Part shown: positions 11,831 through 23,879 of the stretch, piece by piece
Position numbering within the stretch: position 1 is the first letter of the stretch
Layout of the letters: each line of letters starts with the position of its first letter
Program-made: the position numbers and the translations under genes
Assembly: GCA_037783545.1 (NCBI GenBank)
Contig: JBBELK010000062.1
Location: 1,426,001-1,490,000, forward strand
Reading direction: 5' to 3'
DNA length: 64,000 nucleotides
From: Henricia sp. BOLD:AAB3569
Taxonomy: Eukaryota; Echinodermata; Asteroidea; Spinulosida; Echinasteridae
The notes under the pieces: generated by a model
Told to the model about the DNA's origin: nothing
Database searches by the model: none
What the model saw: only the letters and a program-made list of their open reading frames with translations

Positions 11831-13512
11831 TTGCTTTTGGGCGTGTGCAGTTTCTGTGTGCATGTTCCATACGCACTGACTAGGGTGCGAGCCCAAATAA
11901 GGGCCAGGCAAGAGTTTAAGACTGGCCATGTGACATGCTCTCAGCCAATAGGGATGTGTAAATTGTCTAAGGTATTTAAACGCATACATGTACATGTAGT
12001 CTTTGTCTACATAACCAATCAGCAGTGCAGCTCACATGTCTAACCAGCATTCTCCGAAAACATGCTAAACTGGTATGGGCGACTGCTGCAAAGGATTGGT
12101 ATTTCAGTGTTAACTTTCAATATGAAATTAAAACCATGTTTGAATGAAAAATGCTTCTATGTGAAATTGGATTTGATTCTAAAGGTGTTTTCAACTCTAG
12201 TTTCCAGCATGGTCACTGAAATGAGAAAAAAAATGCTTAGTTTTGATGAATTCCGTACATCTGTACATGTACAATCAAGTAGGGAAACTAAAGCCACATG
12301 CATATTTCATTCATTAAAATTAATAAGTTGACAAGAACTCTGCAAGAAGTGATTTCCGCACTATGGTATATTATTTTCACAATACCCAAAACTACCGATA
12401 AACATCTTAATATGAATTATAAAACATAATAGGCTTACTTCACGTGCCTCCACTGTACACTAATCCGAGAGCCGAGGACCTGTTCCCGCTATAACTGGGG
12501 GTCCATCTAGTGCCGTGAACTGTACGTTACATTATGTTGTCACTTTGAACATGCTTTGTTGAAGCCTGTGCACACTACATGGCACTGGATGTTCCCCAGT
12601 TATGGCAGAGGCGCAGTGCAGTGAAGGAGTCCATAGTTACCGGATTGGTGTATAGAGGACGACGACTTAGGAATTTGACATCACATAGATACAAGTACAT
12701 GTACATGCCATTTTGGGAGAAAATTTTTTATTTTTGTTATCAACCCAACCTTGTTATGAAGAACACCGAGTTAAACTCTAGTCCAGATTTTCACCAACTC
12801 GAACCTTAAATGCCAAAAATTAAAATTTTACTTTTATGAATTTTTTTGTCATTTTGACCGAATTGTTTTTTAAAACTAAAGCTTTCTTTTAACATGGAGC
12901 ATTGTTGGCCAGAACAAAAATACTCGAGTCCACGTACATTTTCAGGATTTACTCATTTTTAAATTAACTTGAGCAAATACATGTACCACAGATTTCTATT
13001 AACAGCTAGATAAGAAACGACTGTGTTATTGAATGGAACTTCACTGTAACCGGATTCAGGCGTTTTGTGTTCAAACATAACATACGCAAGGTTTTACGTG
13101 TAATTCAATGGTAAGGTGCCCAAAACTATGTTACTAAGAAGGCGCAGTTATGCGCATACGGCCTTCGTTTCTTATCTAGTTTTTAATGGATATCTGCGCC
13201 TTGACCTACATGTACATGCCCGGCTTGACTTGTTACTACCCTGGTTAATACTATACGGTAATTCATATTCCCTGTAACTGCAGTGCTTATAGTGAATAAA
13301 CTACATGTACGTCATGTAGGCCTGTGCATTTTCAAATAATTTATTTTCGGTCGAATGTTCAAAATTTTGACCAAAAAAATTGCCATAAATACTTTGGCAC
13401 ATCCGAACTCACAGGAAGTTACATTAGCCTTTCCATTGCCGAATTTCCCACCTCAAAAAAAAAAATCTGTGCTGAAACTATAGACTGTTGTAACTTGCAT
13501 GTTGGAGACATG
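11831..13512. other. Intergenic, no gene recognised
   Basis: AT-rich sequence between MSH6 and the acetyltransferase gene with several ACATGTACATGT-type palindromes. Open frames here are short and resemble no family that I know. Confidence 0.5.
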
Positions 13513-13720
13513 GTCTGACATTCAGTCGAGAGGTATGGTATCGCGTAGTGTCCTTGGACAAGACTCTCTCCACCCAGGTGTATAAATGGGTACCAGTAAA
13601 ATACGGTTGGGGAAACCTAACTAGTTGCTGCGATGGACTGGCATCCCATCCAGGAGAAGTACATGTACGGTAGCATTGTTCCTGTAGTCACTCCATGCCA
13701 CGGAAACGGGGATGAGCCAA
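13513..13720 (+). mobile_element. SINE fragment (same family as 10514)
   Basis: The body matches the SINE at 10514: GTGTCCTTGGACAAGAC, CCACCCAGGTGTATAAATGG, GGGAAACCTAACTAGTTGCT, CTCCATGCCACGGAAAC. The tRNA-like head is mostly missing. Confidence 0.7.
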
Positions 13721-13861
13721 TATACAACTGCTACTTGCAGTCTTTCGCCCAAAGAGTTTTTCCAGAAATTATTCTTGGCCCTTGTACACTGGACGCAAAT
13801 ACAGTATGGCTGTTTCGGCAAAGGAAAAAGGACTTTCACTTCTTCCTAGGGGTCTTCCTGG

Positions 13862-14560
13862 AATTTTTAACCTTACCCTCTTCAATTTTGCTCAAATTTG
13901 GTTTATAGGGTAACTTTGACTCAACAAGCTCAAATTTCAAAATTAAAAATTCATCCGACTTACGGTTCTCGCGATACGGCACGTGCTTTTTCGACATTTT
14001 CAGTCAAAATGACTGGACCGTCAACTTTCAAACGACCATAAACCCAGTAACCCCTGGGTCAAAATGGCTGAAATTGGTGTTTTTGGAAAGGGAATTGCAT
14101 AAGGAATCAAAATCTGCCATTATTTTCATGCATTAACATGGTATGTTTTCCATGACCTTTGACCTTCACTTTGACCTCGTGGATCACGTGATCCGGTGAC
14201 AATTTTCCCCCATATGTTTTCTTCATAATATCAAAAAATTACAGATATAATATTTTTTGTTTGCTTTCCAGCTCTTCTCAAAATTGCCATGTTTAGTAAA
14301 AATGTAATATTCCTATGCAAAGTACATGTGTACTCGTATGCAAGGCATGTACATACGTGTACAATCTATACATGCAGGCAGTGGGCAAATTTTGTAAATC
14401 TTATGGAATATACATACAACATTTTAAGAAGCAATATATTCCAATATTCCAAATGGCATTCACTGATTATTAGATCATGATGAATTTTTAATTTTGAGCT
14501 TGTTGGGCCAAAGTTACCCTATTAACCAAATTTGAGGAGGGTAGGGTTAAATCCATTGGG
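13862..14560. mobile_element. Foldback element, about 0.7 kb, arms about 95 bp
   Basis: The left arm (13862-13960, containing CTCAAATTTGGTTTATAGGG and AAATTAAAAATTCATC) is the inverse of the right arm (14478-14560, GATGAATTTTTAATTTTGAG ... CCCTATTAACCAAATTTGAG). The 0.5-kb interior has no coding frame and carries CATGACCTTTGACCTTCACT. Confidence 0.7.
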
Positions 14561-14599
14561 TGATTTGACATGGAATGACCCCTAGCTGAAAGACTGGTT

Positions 14600-16760
14600 T
14601 GGAAAAGCACATACCGAAAAAATGCTCGAAAAAAGGCACAGCATTAATGTTGTAACAGCACACATGTACATTATTTTGTGTCCACCAACAGGCACGTGTT
14701 TTGATTCTGGACATGACACAGCGTGGAATCCATACAAAACGTGCTGTTTTGTCTTTTTTTTCAAATGGTGGACCATTTGTAGTTCTTAAATCCTAAAATG
14801 AAGGCCACGTGAAGTGTTTTAAAGTACTGCACAATAGTGCATACCCTTCACTAATATGAGGTATAATTTTGACCTTTCAGCTTGAACACAATCGGTTCTT
14901 GAATGTCAGCATTTTTGACGGACCTTCGACAATTTTACCCATTTATGAACAGCTGTAATCATAAATACCTACATTTGTTTCTTAATTCTTTGGCATGTAC
15001 TGATCAGCTGGGGTTCTTTAAAATATTTATCCATGTACCACTGAAATAAACGTTCAAAGAAAATCACTTTCCTATGTAAAGTTACTTATGTCAGCTTTTT
15101 TCCCATCAAAAATGTGTCAAATTTTAAAAACGGGGACAGCACCACGAAAGATTATGACTAGTGAGCTTGAAAGGCTTTTAATACTAGCAAGACCTCATTT
15201 AGATACACACACGAAATTGAAAATCCACAAGGTCTTGATTTGCTTGGATTAAAAAAAATGACAAATGCGGTAAACTACTTTGAAAACCCACTTCCGAAAA
15301 GTTTGCTTTGTGATTTACACGAGGCCAACTTGGCACCATCCAAAACGGGACGCCCCCTTTCATCAGAGCTACTCATCTGTTCCAGTTAAATTCATTCCTG
15401 CTAAAAATATTTTTCCAGCGCTAAAGACTTGTTTGAAAAGAATCCGTCAAATAAATGACGAACCAAACATGCCGACGGTAGAGACTTCAATCAAATCCTT
15501 CACTTAAAATGACAAAGCCCGTGGACAAAAACTAAATGCGTTTTTTTTCTGCAGAACATTTACTGCTACATGTATCCTTAAAACAAACCGGTGTGTAGCG
15601 TTCCTGGGCTGCAGGCATTCCTTGGATACGTCTCAGACATATCATTGAACGTCACATTTGTTTAATACAAAAGTATGCCAAAGTGACACCATCAAGCTTA
15701 GCTATCTTCTCTTTATCATTTTCTTAAACTTTAAGATATATGCACATTGAGTTTTAACACCTAAAATCATTCTGAGACACCTTTAAAAAATGGATTGAGA
15801 AGTAGCAAAGTGGTCCACCATTTGAAAAACATGCCATATACATTGTAAAAACATGTAAAATGACGAAATAGATTCATAGAGGCCTATACGTTACGTCCAA
15901 ATGGACCATTTAGACATTCTGATGACGTATTTCCCAAATTTGTAATCATGATTTGTGGGCCCACAGCACTTACACATAAAAAATAAGTAGTTATATTTTT
16001 ACTTTGGCATACAACATGAATATGTAATCAATACAAAAATATTTCCCACTCTAAAGATGTACATGTACACAAAATATACAGAAACACCAAATATCTCAGA
16101 AAATATGTATGGCCACCAGTACTATATATTTTCATACAAATATCTTAATCTTGTCTCAAAATTAAAGAAACTGAGTTTTTTGATAGCCCGCAAGCTAAAT
16201 GGCGTAACAATACCTCTCCGCGCGAAGCATGATGAGCTTAAATGAAGTACTCTCCAAAACCGCTACTCATTGTGTTTGTGTTGATGAGCATGTCAAACTC
16301 ACTGTAGTTTTTATCGCGCTCTTTGAGTGGGATGCAGTTAGCTCCCGGCAACAGTTTTTGGTAACATAATTTTACTTTAGCGAAACAGCTTCAATTCCAC
16401 AGAGCAATGCTATACTCCATAGGCCATGTCATTAGAGTACTCTAAACATACACATAAACCCATGTGCGTTGTTGCTTGTTTACATTGTTGGACGTCATCT
16501 CTCATTCGGTCTATTCTAAAGAGAGACATGTAATTTAAGCCTTAAAAGAGTAATAGTACGACAACATGTCTCTCTAAAACCACCCTGTACAATGATGTAC
16601 CAGGCAATGCCAGGTAGCAAAGACATACACTTTTGTACACATGTACTGTATGTTAACATTAAAAAGAAATTCTGATCCATCATGTCCATAGAGGAAAACA
16701 TAGGGTCTTGAACAAAACTATTTTGAAAAATTTTATTTCTCAAATAAAATGGTTACAGTT
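14600..16760. other. Intergenic, no gene recognised
   Basis: I found no exon-like homology, RNA gene or clear repeat. Scattered palindromic ACATGTAC motifs only. Confidence 0.45.
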
Positions 16761-16762
16761 GC

Positions 16763-17189
16763 AGGGGTCAAAATTAATATGAATTTCATACTGGTCAGAA
16801 GGACCAGTAGATTAGAGAAGTTTACTGGATCGTGCTGAAATTTGGTGGTCCACCGGTGCTTTTCAACATGGCATCGAGATATACTGAAACACTTTCTGGT
16901 TTAAGGTCATTGAGTGCAGAATGGATGGGATTGCTTATTTATCCAACACTGGGGCATGTCTGGAGAGATTGGACATGTTGGAGAAAGTTATCTGAAAATG
17001 TCTAAAGGAATTGTTTGTGGTAACCAGGAATTTTTCGCATTGAGTAAGAAATAGATTAGGCATCAAAAAAAGTTTTCACTGGTCCATCAGTGTCCATCGC
17101 TTTCGGACCAGCATTTTTTGACAGATCTAGTGGTCCTTCTGATTTTTTACTGGTTTCGGACCACAGAACCAGTGCTAATTTTGAACCCT
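16763..17189. mobile_element. hAT-like non-autonomous element, 427 bp
   Basis: Ends AGGGGTCAAAATTAA and CTAATTTTGAACCCT. The 8-bp flanks ACAGTTGC occur at 16755-16762 and 17190-17197, a typical hAT target duplication. Inside are repeated ACTGGTC/GGACCAGT blocks near both ends. No transposase frame. Confidence 0.8.
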
Positions 17190-17837
17190 ACAGTTGCAGG
17201 CCTTGAAATAACCCACAGCACCACAGCAAATTGCCATTGGTGCCCAATGCTTTTGGCGTGTTGCCCTTAAAAAGTTCTAACACAAATTTTCCATTTCCTC
17301 ATTCAGGTGCCCTTTACTAAGGGAAAATTGCCGTGCCCTTTTGAAAATGAATTTCGAGGCCTGCAGTTGTGCAACATTACCATTTACATTTACCTTGTAC
17401 TGTACATGTATTGAAAGTATCACTACATGTAGCCGCAACTACACTGTACGAGACATTTTTGGTGAAAAGAAAGGATACAATAGCCATGTTAAAATAAACC
17501 CCATGATGAATTGTAAAAAATATTTTGTTTTTTTAAAGTTTATGTATGCTAAAAACTACAAATAAATAACTTCCAAATATTTGAAAATACATTTAAACAC
17601 TTTAAAAAAAATACACTGTTCTTCACGCCACATTGGTAAATTAATGAAAATAAAGTGCAACTACATGTAAGTCACAATATACAATATTCACTTTTAAAGC
17701 CAAGATTAATTGCACCATTTCAGTGATTTGAATATTTCTCCCACTTCTAAAAAAAAAAACTGAAAATATATTTCTCGTCTTTTCAGACGTACATGTACGT
17801 ACATGTACGGTACCAGTATCTGCAAATGAATTTAAGT

Positions 17838-20800
17838 TCACACGATACCGATTTCCCTACATAAGAGTGCACAACAAAGGTGTAAACCTATGACGACCGC
17901 TCCAACAACAGCATTCATTACGAGCTTTTTGGTGTCTTTGGGTAGAATGAAGGCACTGAACTCCATCGTCAGATGAAATAGGCGATGGGAAATGAACAGG
18001 TAGATGACCGTTGCCAGTGCAAAATTCATGAGAGGGTAGCCTGGGATAAAAACTATCAACTCATGAGCGTTGGACTGCATGTAGATGTGCAGCTGACCGA
18101 TGTATGTTTCTAGTGTTATCTTCCCAAGGAATGCAAACAGACCAAGGTAACGCGTCCGCAGCGCAGGAAACATATTGCGCAAGATGATGTAGGCCAATAT
18201 AGGTATCCAGGACGTGTAGGGGTGGTACTTGTTGTACTCAAACTTATCTCGCCACATCAGGTTGTCATACCAGATTGCTAAGGCTGCACACAGCAGGCCG
18301 GACATGAACAACTTGATGTACACGGTGTTGAGATAGTCACGTCGATTCAGATGTCTTTGGTCCAGGTAATTCATGAAGCGTTCGTAGTAAGGGTAGTTGT
18401 AGGCACAGAGCATGCCCACGAAGGCTGCGTAGTGGTCAAGTCCGGCTCTGAAAAACCACTCGTGCATGGAGCCATTGTACGATAGCACAAACCAGAATGG
18501 CCTAAAAACCACATCACGTAGCGGCGTGTCAAATACAAGTGCGTTGATGACGAAGTAGCAGATAAACTTGGCAGCCATCTTTGCGCGATTTTGATTCCAG
18601 GAGGGCAGTATGCCCATGAAGGCATAGATCGACAGGAACCAATAGGTGTGCATAGCGCAGATGTAGTACAGCATGTAGCTGTTATTGGTTGTTACCATGG
18701 TAACAACGACCAGGAAATTCAGCCGAAATAGCATCTTCAGGAATCGCCATAGACTGAAGTCTTTTCGAACCCAGAAGAATGAAAAGTTACCTTTAGAAAG
18801 AACGGGACCACAGAAAAAGAAGGATACATTTGGGTATTTCTATAAATTAGGAATCCATTTTACGTCTTGTTTTTTTAAATTCAGAACACATTCTTTAAAT
18901 TCCTTCCATCTCAAAGAGTACTTCATACAAAATGGTTTAAAAGCCATTTTAATGATTTTTGTACGAAAAATAACACATATCAAATGTCACACTTTTGGAC
19001 TCCTATAGAAAGACCCATTTACACAAACTTTACAGTACATGTACATGTACATATACCATCCTTCAAAATACAGTATGTAAACAAAGTTTGAGATTTTGAT
19101 GTTTTTTTTTTTAAAGCCTCACTGTATCATTTGCAATGACCTAGAATGTTAATCAACGAGTTGACTAGTAAAACGTTCCTTACAGGGTTCGATTTTGACG
19201 GGTGCACGCATGCACTGGTGCATGTACTTTTTTATCTGTGCATGTGAGGATTTGTATTTTTTTTAGGCCCAATTACGTACCTGATATATTTCCCCACGTT
19301 GAACCAGCCATAGACCAACTTGTCACAACGCACGCACCGTACCCGTACCGTACATGTACACACAACGCACGATCAGACGATCGATCGATCGATCAACCAG
19401 CGCTATCACGGTACATATTGCCAAGACTGTACCGCTGTGTGCGTAGACGTGAGTGTGGCCGTTTTCTAAACACTTCCTTCGTCTATATGTTCCGGGTACA
19501 TGCAATTCACCATCCAAGCAATACAGCGCGTGAGCACGTAGCATAAAAACGACTGGACAAAACACTAGGGGGTATCGCAATTGAGCAATTGGGTATACCC
19601 CTCTTGGCCACCGCTGTATGTTGTGCATGTACATACAAACACGTGCATGACTAGTGTGTGTAGCGATCGCAGATGATCATTTCCAATGCGCTGTATTCAG
19701 ATCATACATACATTTTCGTGCGATATTGTGAATCATCCGATTTTATCGTATTTGTTCCGATTGTTAAGTGTTAAAAGTGTTGACAATCGGAACAATCAAA
19801 ACGGTCGACTTGACCTGACTCCCCCGCGCCGCATGTATTGTGTACATGAAAACGGGTGCAGTACATGGATATCTGTGGTGCAGTACTAGGTCAACTTGAC
19901 CTTTTGTACCAACTCGACCGTTGCAGCGTTCGCCCTTAACTTTTTTCCCAACTGGCCAACAGGGCCAGTTGTATTAAATCTTCACTGGCCCGTCGGCATT
20001 TCAAGTGGCCCGGTTTAATACTGTTAAAATGTCTAGTTGTTCTTTTTAAACACAGTCGACCATTAATGTTTGCAAAAACCACATTTGAGTGAATAAATTA
20101 GGAAAATTTGGTAGTCATAAGGTATCTCCCCATTAAAAGTTTGAAAATGTGTGGTACATTTTAGAGCTTTCTGGTGAATTTTAGAGCTATTCTGGAGTCT
20201 TGAAAGGCTCTTTTGTTATAAATTCTCAAGGATGCATGTTTTTGTGCACATTAACCCCTTTGCGACAGGGAACTGCATTTGCAGTTCTAAGTGTGAGTGT
20301 ACATCTTGGGGGCGGTTATAAAGAATTAGCCCATAGTACTACCAGGGCAGAGCTGGTCTTTTTTAACCTGTTGGCTTGGGGTCAAGTCGGTTTTGACATG
20401 TGACTTAACCCTGGAGAAAATGACTTGTGACTGGGAAATAAGATTGATTTACGACTTGAAATAAAAACTAGTTATCAAGTCTCCAGCCCCAGAGACATAC
20501 TGCATTTAACCAAAACTGGAAGTGCAGACTCTCACTCCAGGGGAATAAATTGGAACCGGCCGTGGGAGTCTGAAGTTATTTCATCACTCCTTTAAATTTA
20601 GTACAGCGTGGGTCTGTTTTATTTCAACTGGACAGCCGGACCATTGGGAAGGCTTTCCAGCTGGCCCGAGACCATTTCAACTGTCATTTGGCCAACGGAC
20701 CAGTGCTAATTCGAACGCTGCGTTGCAAGTTTCACTACAGTCCGATTTTTTTTTTTTACTCGGCAATGTTGGCAGGTATGCGATAGTGACTTCTAAAACC

Positions 20801-22411
20801 AGGTAAGGGTATCAAACTTTTGAAGTTTTATTATATCCTTGATGAAATAAACAATAGTGACTGTACAACAGATGCATTTTATTGAGCAAAACAAAACAAC
20901 ACCATTATTAAACAGCGAATACATAAATAATACTCTTTTTTTTGTTATGAGATGTGTGCACAATTTTTTCGTGCATGTAAAAGTTGCTCTGTGCATTTAA
21001 CTTTTTTAGTCTACATGCACCAGTGCATGTAATTTTTTTTTTCTAAGTCGATCCCTGGTTCCTTATACTTACCGTATAAGAGTGGATTCAGCGTGAATCC
21101 ACTCTTATACGGTAAGTATCTCTTACCAAATCCGGTCATCCACACATAGCATGCTATGAATATCCTGATGTAGTTGTAGGTCTCCACGGCATGGTAATAG
21201 TGGTACCAGACGAACATAACCTGCATCCAGCCTTTCCATTCCTCAGTCTGGTCCCTACAAAAGCATTTTTGCATCGTTAGAGAGCAACATACATGTACAT
21301 GTACGGTATGTGACCCACTCTGGAAAAGGGTAGTATAGGTCGTGCAGGCTAGATCGAGTTTTCGCGACCATGTGTGGCGATTCGACAATACAAAAAGACA
21401 ATGGAAATTCCTGGCAGTGCCCAGATACCGCCTGGAATTTTATAGATGTTCGAATAACTATCGGGTTTTTCTATAAATTAGGGGTCCAAAAGTGTGACAT
21501 TTAGTGTCCCCCGTTACACCTGCTATGTGTTATTTTTTGTACAAAAATCATTAAAATGGCTTTTAAACCATTTTGTATGAATTGTACTATATGTACATGT
21601 ATTTAAATAATGTGTCCTGAATTTACAAAAACAAGATGTAAAATGTAACGGGGGACACCAACATTGGACCACTAATTTATAGAAAGACCCTGTCAACTAT
21701 CTTTAAAGTGCGTTACATGTAACACACTGGACCAACGGCTTTACATCCCTTCCGAAGGACGGAACAAGTGTGATTAAGTGCCTTGCTCAAGAGCACAAGT
21801 GTCACGGCCCGGAATCGAACCCACATTCTAGTACTGGCACAGGAACTTGAGTTCGACGTGCTATAGACCGCTCGGCCATAACAACCCATGTCTGTTCCCT
21901 CATGTCTGAATGTCTGTTCCGCCTGGAATTTACATTGTGTTTTTGTGTTTTAATAAGCGTGGATTAGCCACAGATTTCTTCTTATGGTCGCATGAACTTG
22001 ACTTACAATGTATATGCTACCTTTTTCCAGAGCGGGTCACATATGGTATTTGTTGCCACTGCCCAAGTACATGAAGTAAAACAGGTTTTTCTTGTGAACT
22101 CATGTGGTAAAATTTTGGGTCATGGCAATTGATAACATGGTAGTGCTGGAATGGGCCCCCCTCTTGCATGCCTTGGGTCAAGTCAAGTCAGGTTAAACTG
22201 CCTTCCAGTCTAAAGTCAAGCATGTTGGTCAAGTTGACACAGCGGTGGTTTTTTTGTTTCTTTAAGCTACTGGTTATTTTGAAATTATTATGAATGATGT
22301 AAGTTTTTAACAATTAGCAGTCTAACAGCAGATGAGTTTCATATCGCAATTTTACACCAAAAAAAGGGTATTTAGTGAAGCGAAGACGGACAAAAACAAA
22401 AAATGTACATG

Positions 22412-22442
<31 letters not shown>

Positions 22443-23867
22443 AATAATGGTGGATTCTTATACATTGTATACCGCACATGTCCACCCTATAATAATAATA
22501 ATAATAATAATGGTGGATTCTTATACATTGTATGTACCGCACATGTCCACCCTGCAGGGTGCTCCTGGCGCTGTTACCAATATTACCGCTGCCATCAGGG
22601 AATTACCAGAACCATTTCGCTTCAACTACATGTAGGTGGCTGCTGGCCAGGCGCTCAACCCTATCAGCAGTTATGTACATGTGGCATTCCCCTTAACAGC
22701 TTCCCAAATATCGCTTGGGTTGATGAGGCAACTGGGATTAAGTGCCTTGCCCAGCATGTTGCCCAGGGACACAGGCGCATTGGTCATAGTGGGGCTAGAA
22801 CCCACAACCTCTGATAGGGAGTCCCACTTCATACCCACTGGACCACGTGGTATTATCATTTCACTAAAATATCTCCGCAGACAGGTTAAACACTTTGTCG
22901 GACAGGTACGGTAAAAGTTTGTTTTTACCTGTCCCATGGTCAGGTGCACAAGAAAAGTTAGCATTGAGCCCTGTACAGGAGCCAAAAATATCCAGTCAAG
23001 TCATTTGGGGTTGGAGACTTGAGTCAAGTCAAGTCAGTAAAGTCTATAAACCTCATGGATGGAAACAATCTGCCACACCTACCTGTTAATAATTTTATCC
23101 TGCGTTGTCTTAATGGTGAATCCCCCAGCGACGGCAAACAGCAGTAAAATCAGGAACATGAACAAGTCTCGTGAGTACACCCTCGGCGAACCCGGCCATT
23201 CGTGCTTGTAATCACACAGGTAGAAAAATATCATAATTAGGCCGAAAATAATGCAATATTTCAGGAATTCGTCAAATGTGGGTGGTTGTCTGATTTTTGA
23301 AAACGTGGGTGCTTCTTTGGTCTTTGTTTCTCCCTGACGTCGGTCGTGGTTCTCCCCAAGTTGTTTTGTACTTGAAGGCCCGTTTTGTAATTCACCAATG
23401 TTGCCATTAGCTATTTTGACTTTGTTGCAATTCTCAGAGTTGTTAGTTTCATTTGTGGAGCTGTCTGTGTTACCTGGCAGAGGTATTTTGGTTGTGGAAG
23501 TCTCTATTATGCTTTCATGGGTCGAGAGTTGTGCGTTTTTCCTTTGTAGGGTACTCCTGTTCTCATTAAGTTCCCCCGAATCCGATTTATCGGCTAGATC
23601 TTTGACAGAATCCTGAATAGATGCCTCTTGATCTACACTATCTACATTGTCATCAACAGCCTTCCGCCAGACTCTGTGTCGACCGTAGACAAGCCGGAAG
23701 AGCCAAAGCGTGGCAGCAGTGACCCAGAGTAGAAACAGAGTGGCCTGAGCCACCGTAAGGGTGCCGGAGTGGGCCCAGGCCAGCGCAGCAGGGGAGCTAG
23801 AGTTGAGAGCCGGGGGTGAGCTCCGCCGGCTGATTCTACCAATGCTCCAGTGCTTCAGGGTCTCCAT
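17838..23867 (-). CDS. Cas1p/RWA/CASD1-family membrane O-acetyltransferase, three exons
   Basis: Polytopic membrane acyltransferase of the Cas1p family, whose members O-acetylate glycans in the Golgi (sialic acid by vertebrate CASD1, wall polysaccharides by plant RWA). Coding exons on the minus strand: 23867-23083, 21254-21127 and 18790-17838. All have GT-AG borders and matched phases, 1866 nt in total, 621 residues. An N-terminal membrane segment ([20 protein letters not shown]) is followed by about 130 polar Ser/Asn/Lys-rich residues, then the conserved core: [84 protein letters not shown]. The core resembles plant RWA more than human CASD1. The start ATG has a strong Kozak context (AACATGG) and an in-frame stop 18 nt upstream. 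The SGNH esterase domain of CASD1 is absent; an unseen upstream exon could still supply it. Two small MITEs lie in the second intron. Confidence 0.88.
18832..19016. mobile_element. Small MITE (GGGTnTTTCTATAAATTAG family), copy 1
   Basis: Starts GGGTATTTCTATAAATTAGG and ends CTATAGAAAGACCC. Inverted relative of 21463-21690. It begins about 40 bp upstream (in gene sense) of the final-exon acceptor at 18791, so it may have supplied part of the branch-point region. Confidence 0.7.
19925..20719. mobile_element. hAT-like element with AGCGTTCG ends
   Basis: Terminal AGCGTTCG and CGAACGCT. The flanks ACCGTTGC and TGCGTTGC are an imperfect 8-bp target duplication. Near the ends it has ACTGGCCAACAGGGCCAGTT and GGACCAGTGCTAATTCG, like the element at 16763. 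It contains the CTTGGGGGCGGTTATA repeat (20250-20458). It lies in the second intron of the acetyltransferase gene. No transposase. Confidence 0.6.
21065..21119. repeat. Perfect 26-bp inverted repeat beside a splice donor
   Basis: Arms 21065-21090 and 21094-21119 are exact inverse copies separated by GCG. On the minus strand it starts 7 nt after the acetyltransferase donor (exon end 21127, GTAAGA from 21126). Each arm has ATACTTACC or GGTAAGTAT at its outer end, so a consensus 5' splice site lies on each strand. Confidence 0.95.
21463..21690. mobile_element. Small MITE (GGGTnTTTCTATAAATTAG family), copy 2
   Basis: Starts GGGTTTTTCTATAAATTAGG and ends ACTAATTTATAGAAAGACCC. Opposite orientation to 18832-19016; shares TTAAAATGGCTTTTAAACCA. 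It lies in the first intron of the acetyltransferase. Confidence 0.75.
21716..21893 (-). mobile_element. tRNA-derived SINE, Leu/Ser-like head
   Basis: Minus-strand A-box TGGCCGAGCGGTCTATAG and B-box GTGGGTTCGATTCCG are spaced as in a class II tRNA. They are followed by a body with TTGAGCAAGGCACTTAATC. No 3' acceptor pairing, so it is a SINE and not a functional tRNA gene. Confidence 0.75.
22418..22551. repeat. Duplicated (AAT)n microsatellite unit
   Basis: Two adjacent blocks of AAT repeats, each followed by GGTGGATTCTTATACATTG and CCGCACATGTCCACCCT. The second copy has four extra bases. It directly abuts the SINE body at 22560. Confidence 0.85.
22560..22852 (-). mobile_element. tRNA-derived SINE
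   Basis: Minus strand: A-box-like TGGTCCAGTGGGTATGAAG near 22850 and B-box-like GGTTCTAGCCC near 22800. The body has CCTGGGCAACATGCTGGGC and AAGGCACTTAATCCC, a block shared with the SINE at 21716. It lies in the first acetyltransferase intron. Confidence 0.7.
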
Positions 23868-23879
23868 GTTGCTACTTGG

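Noticed and set aside
21813-21890. Possible tRNA-Leu or tRNA-Ser gene on the minus strand
   Set aside because: A and B boxes are good, but acceptor stem pairing is missing and a SINE body follows.
22332-22914. Open frames with runs of Asn or Ile next to a Gly/His-rich segment
   Set aside because: Produced by the (AAT)n microsatellite and the adjoining SINE.
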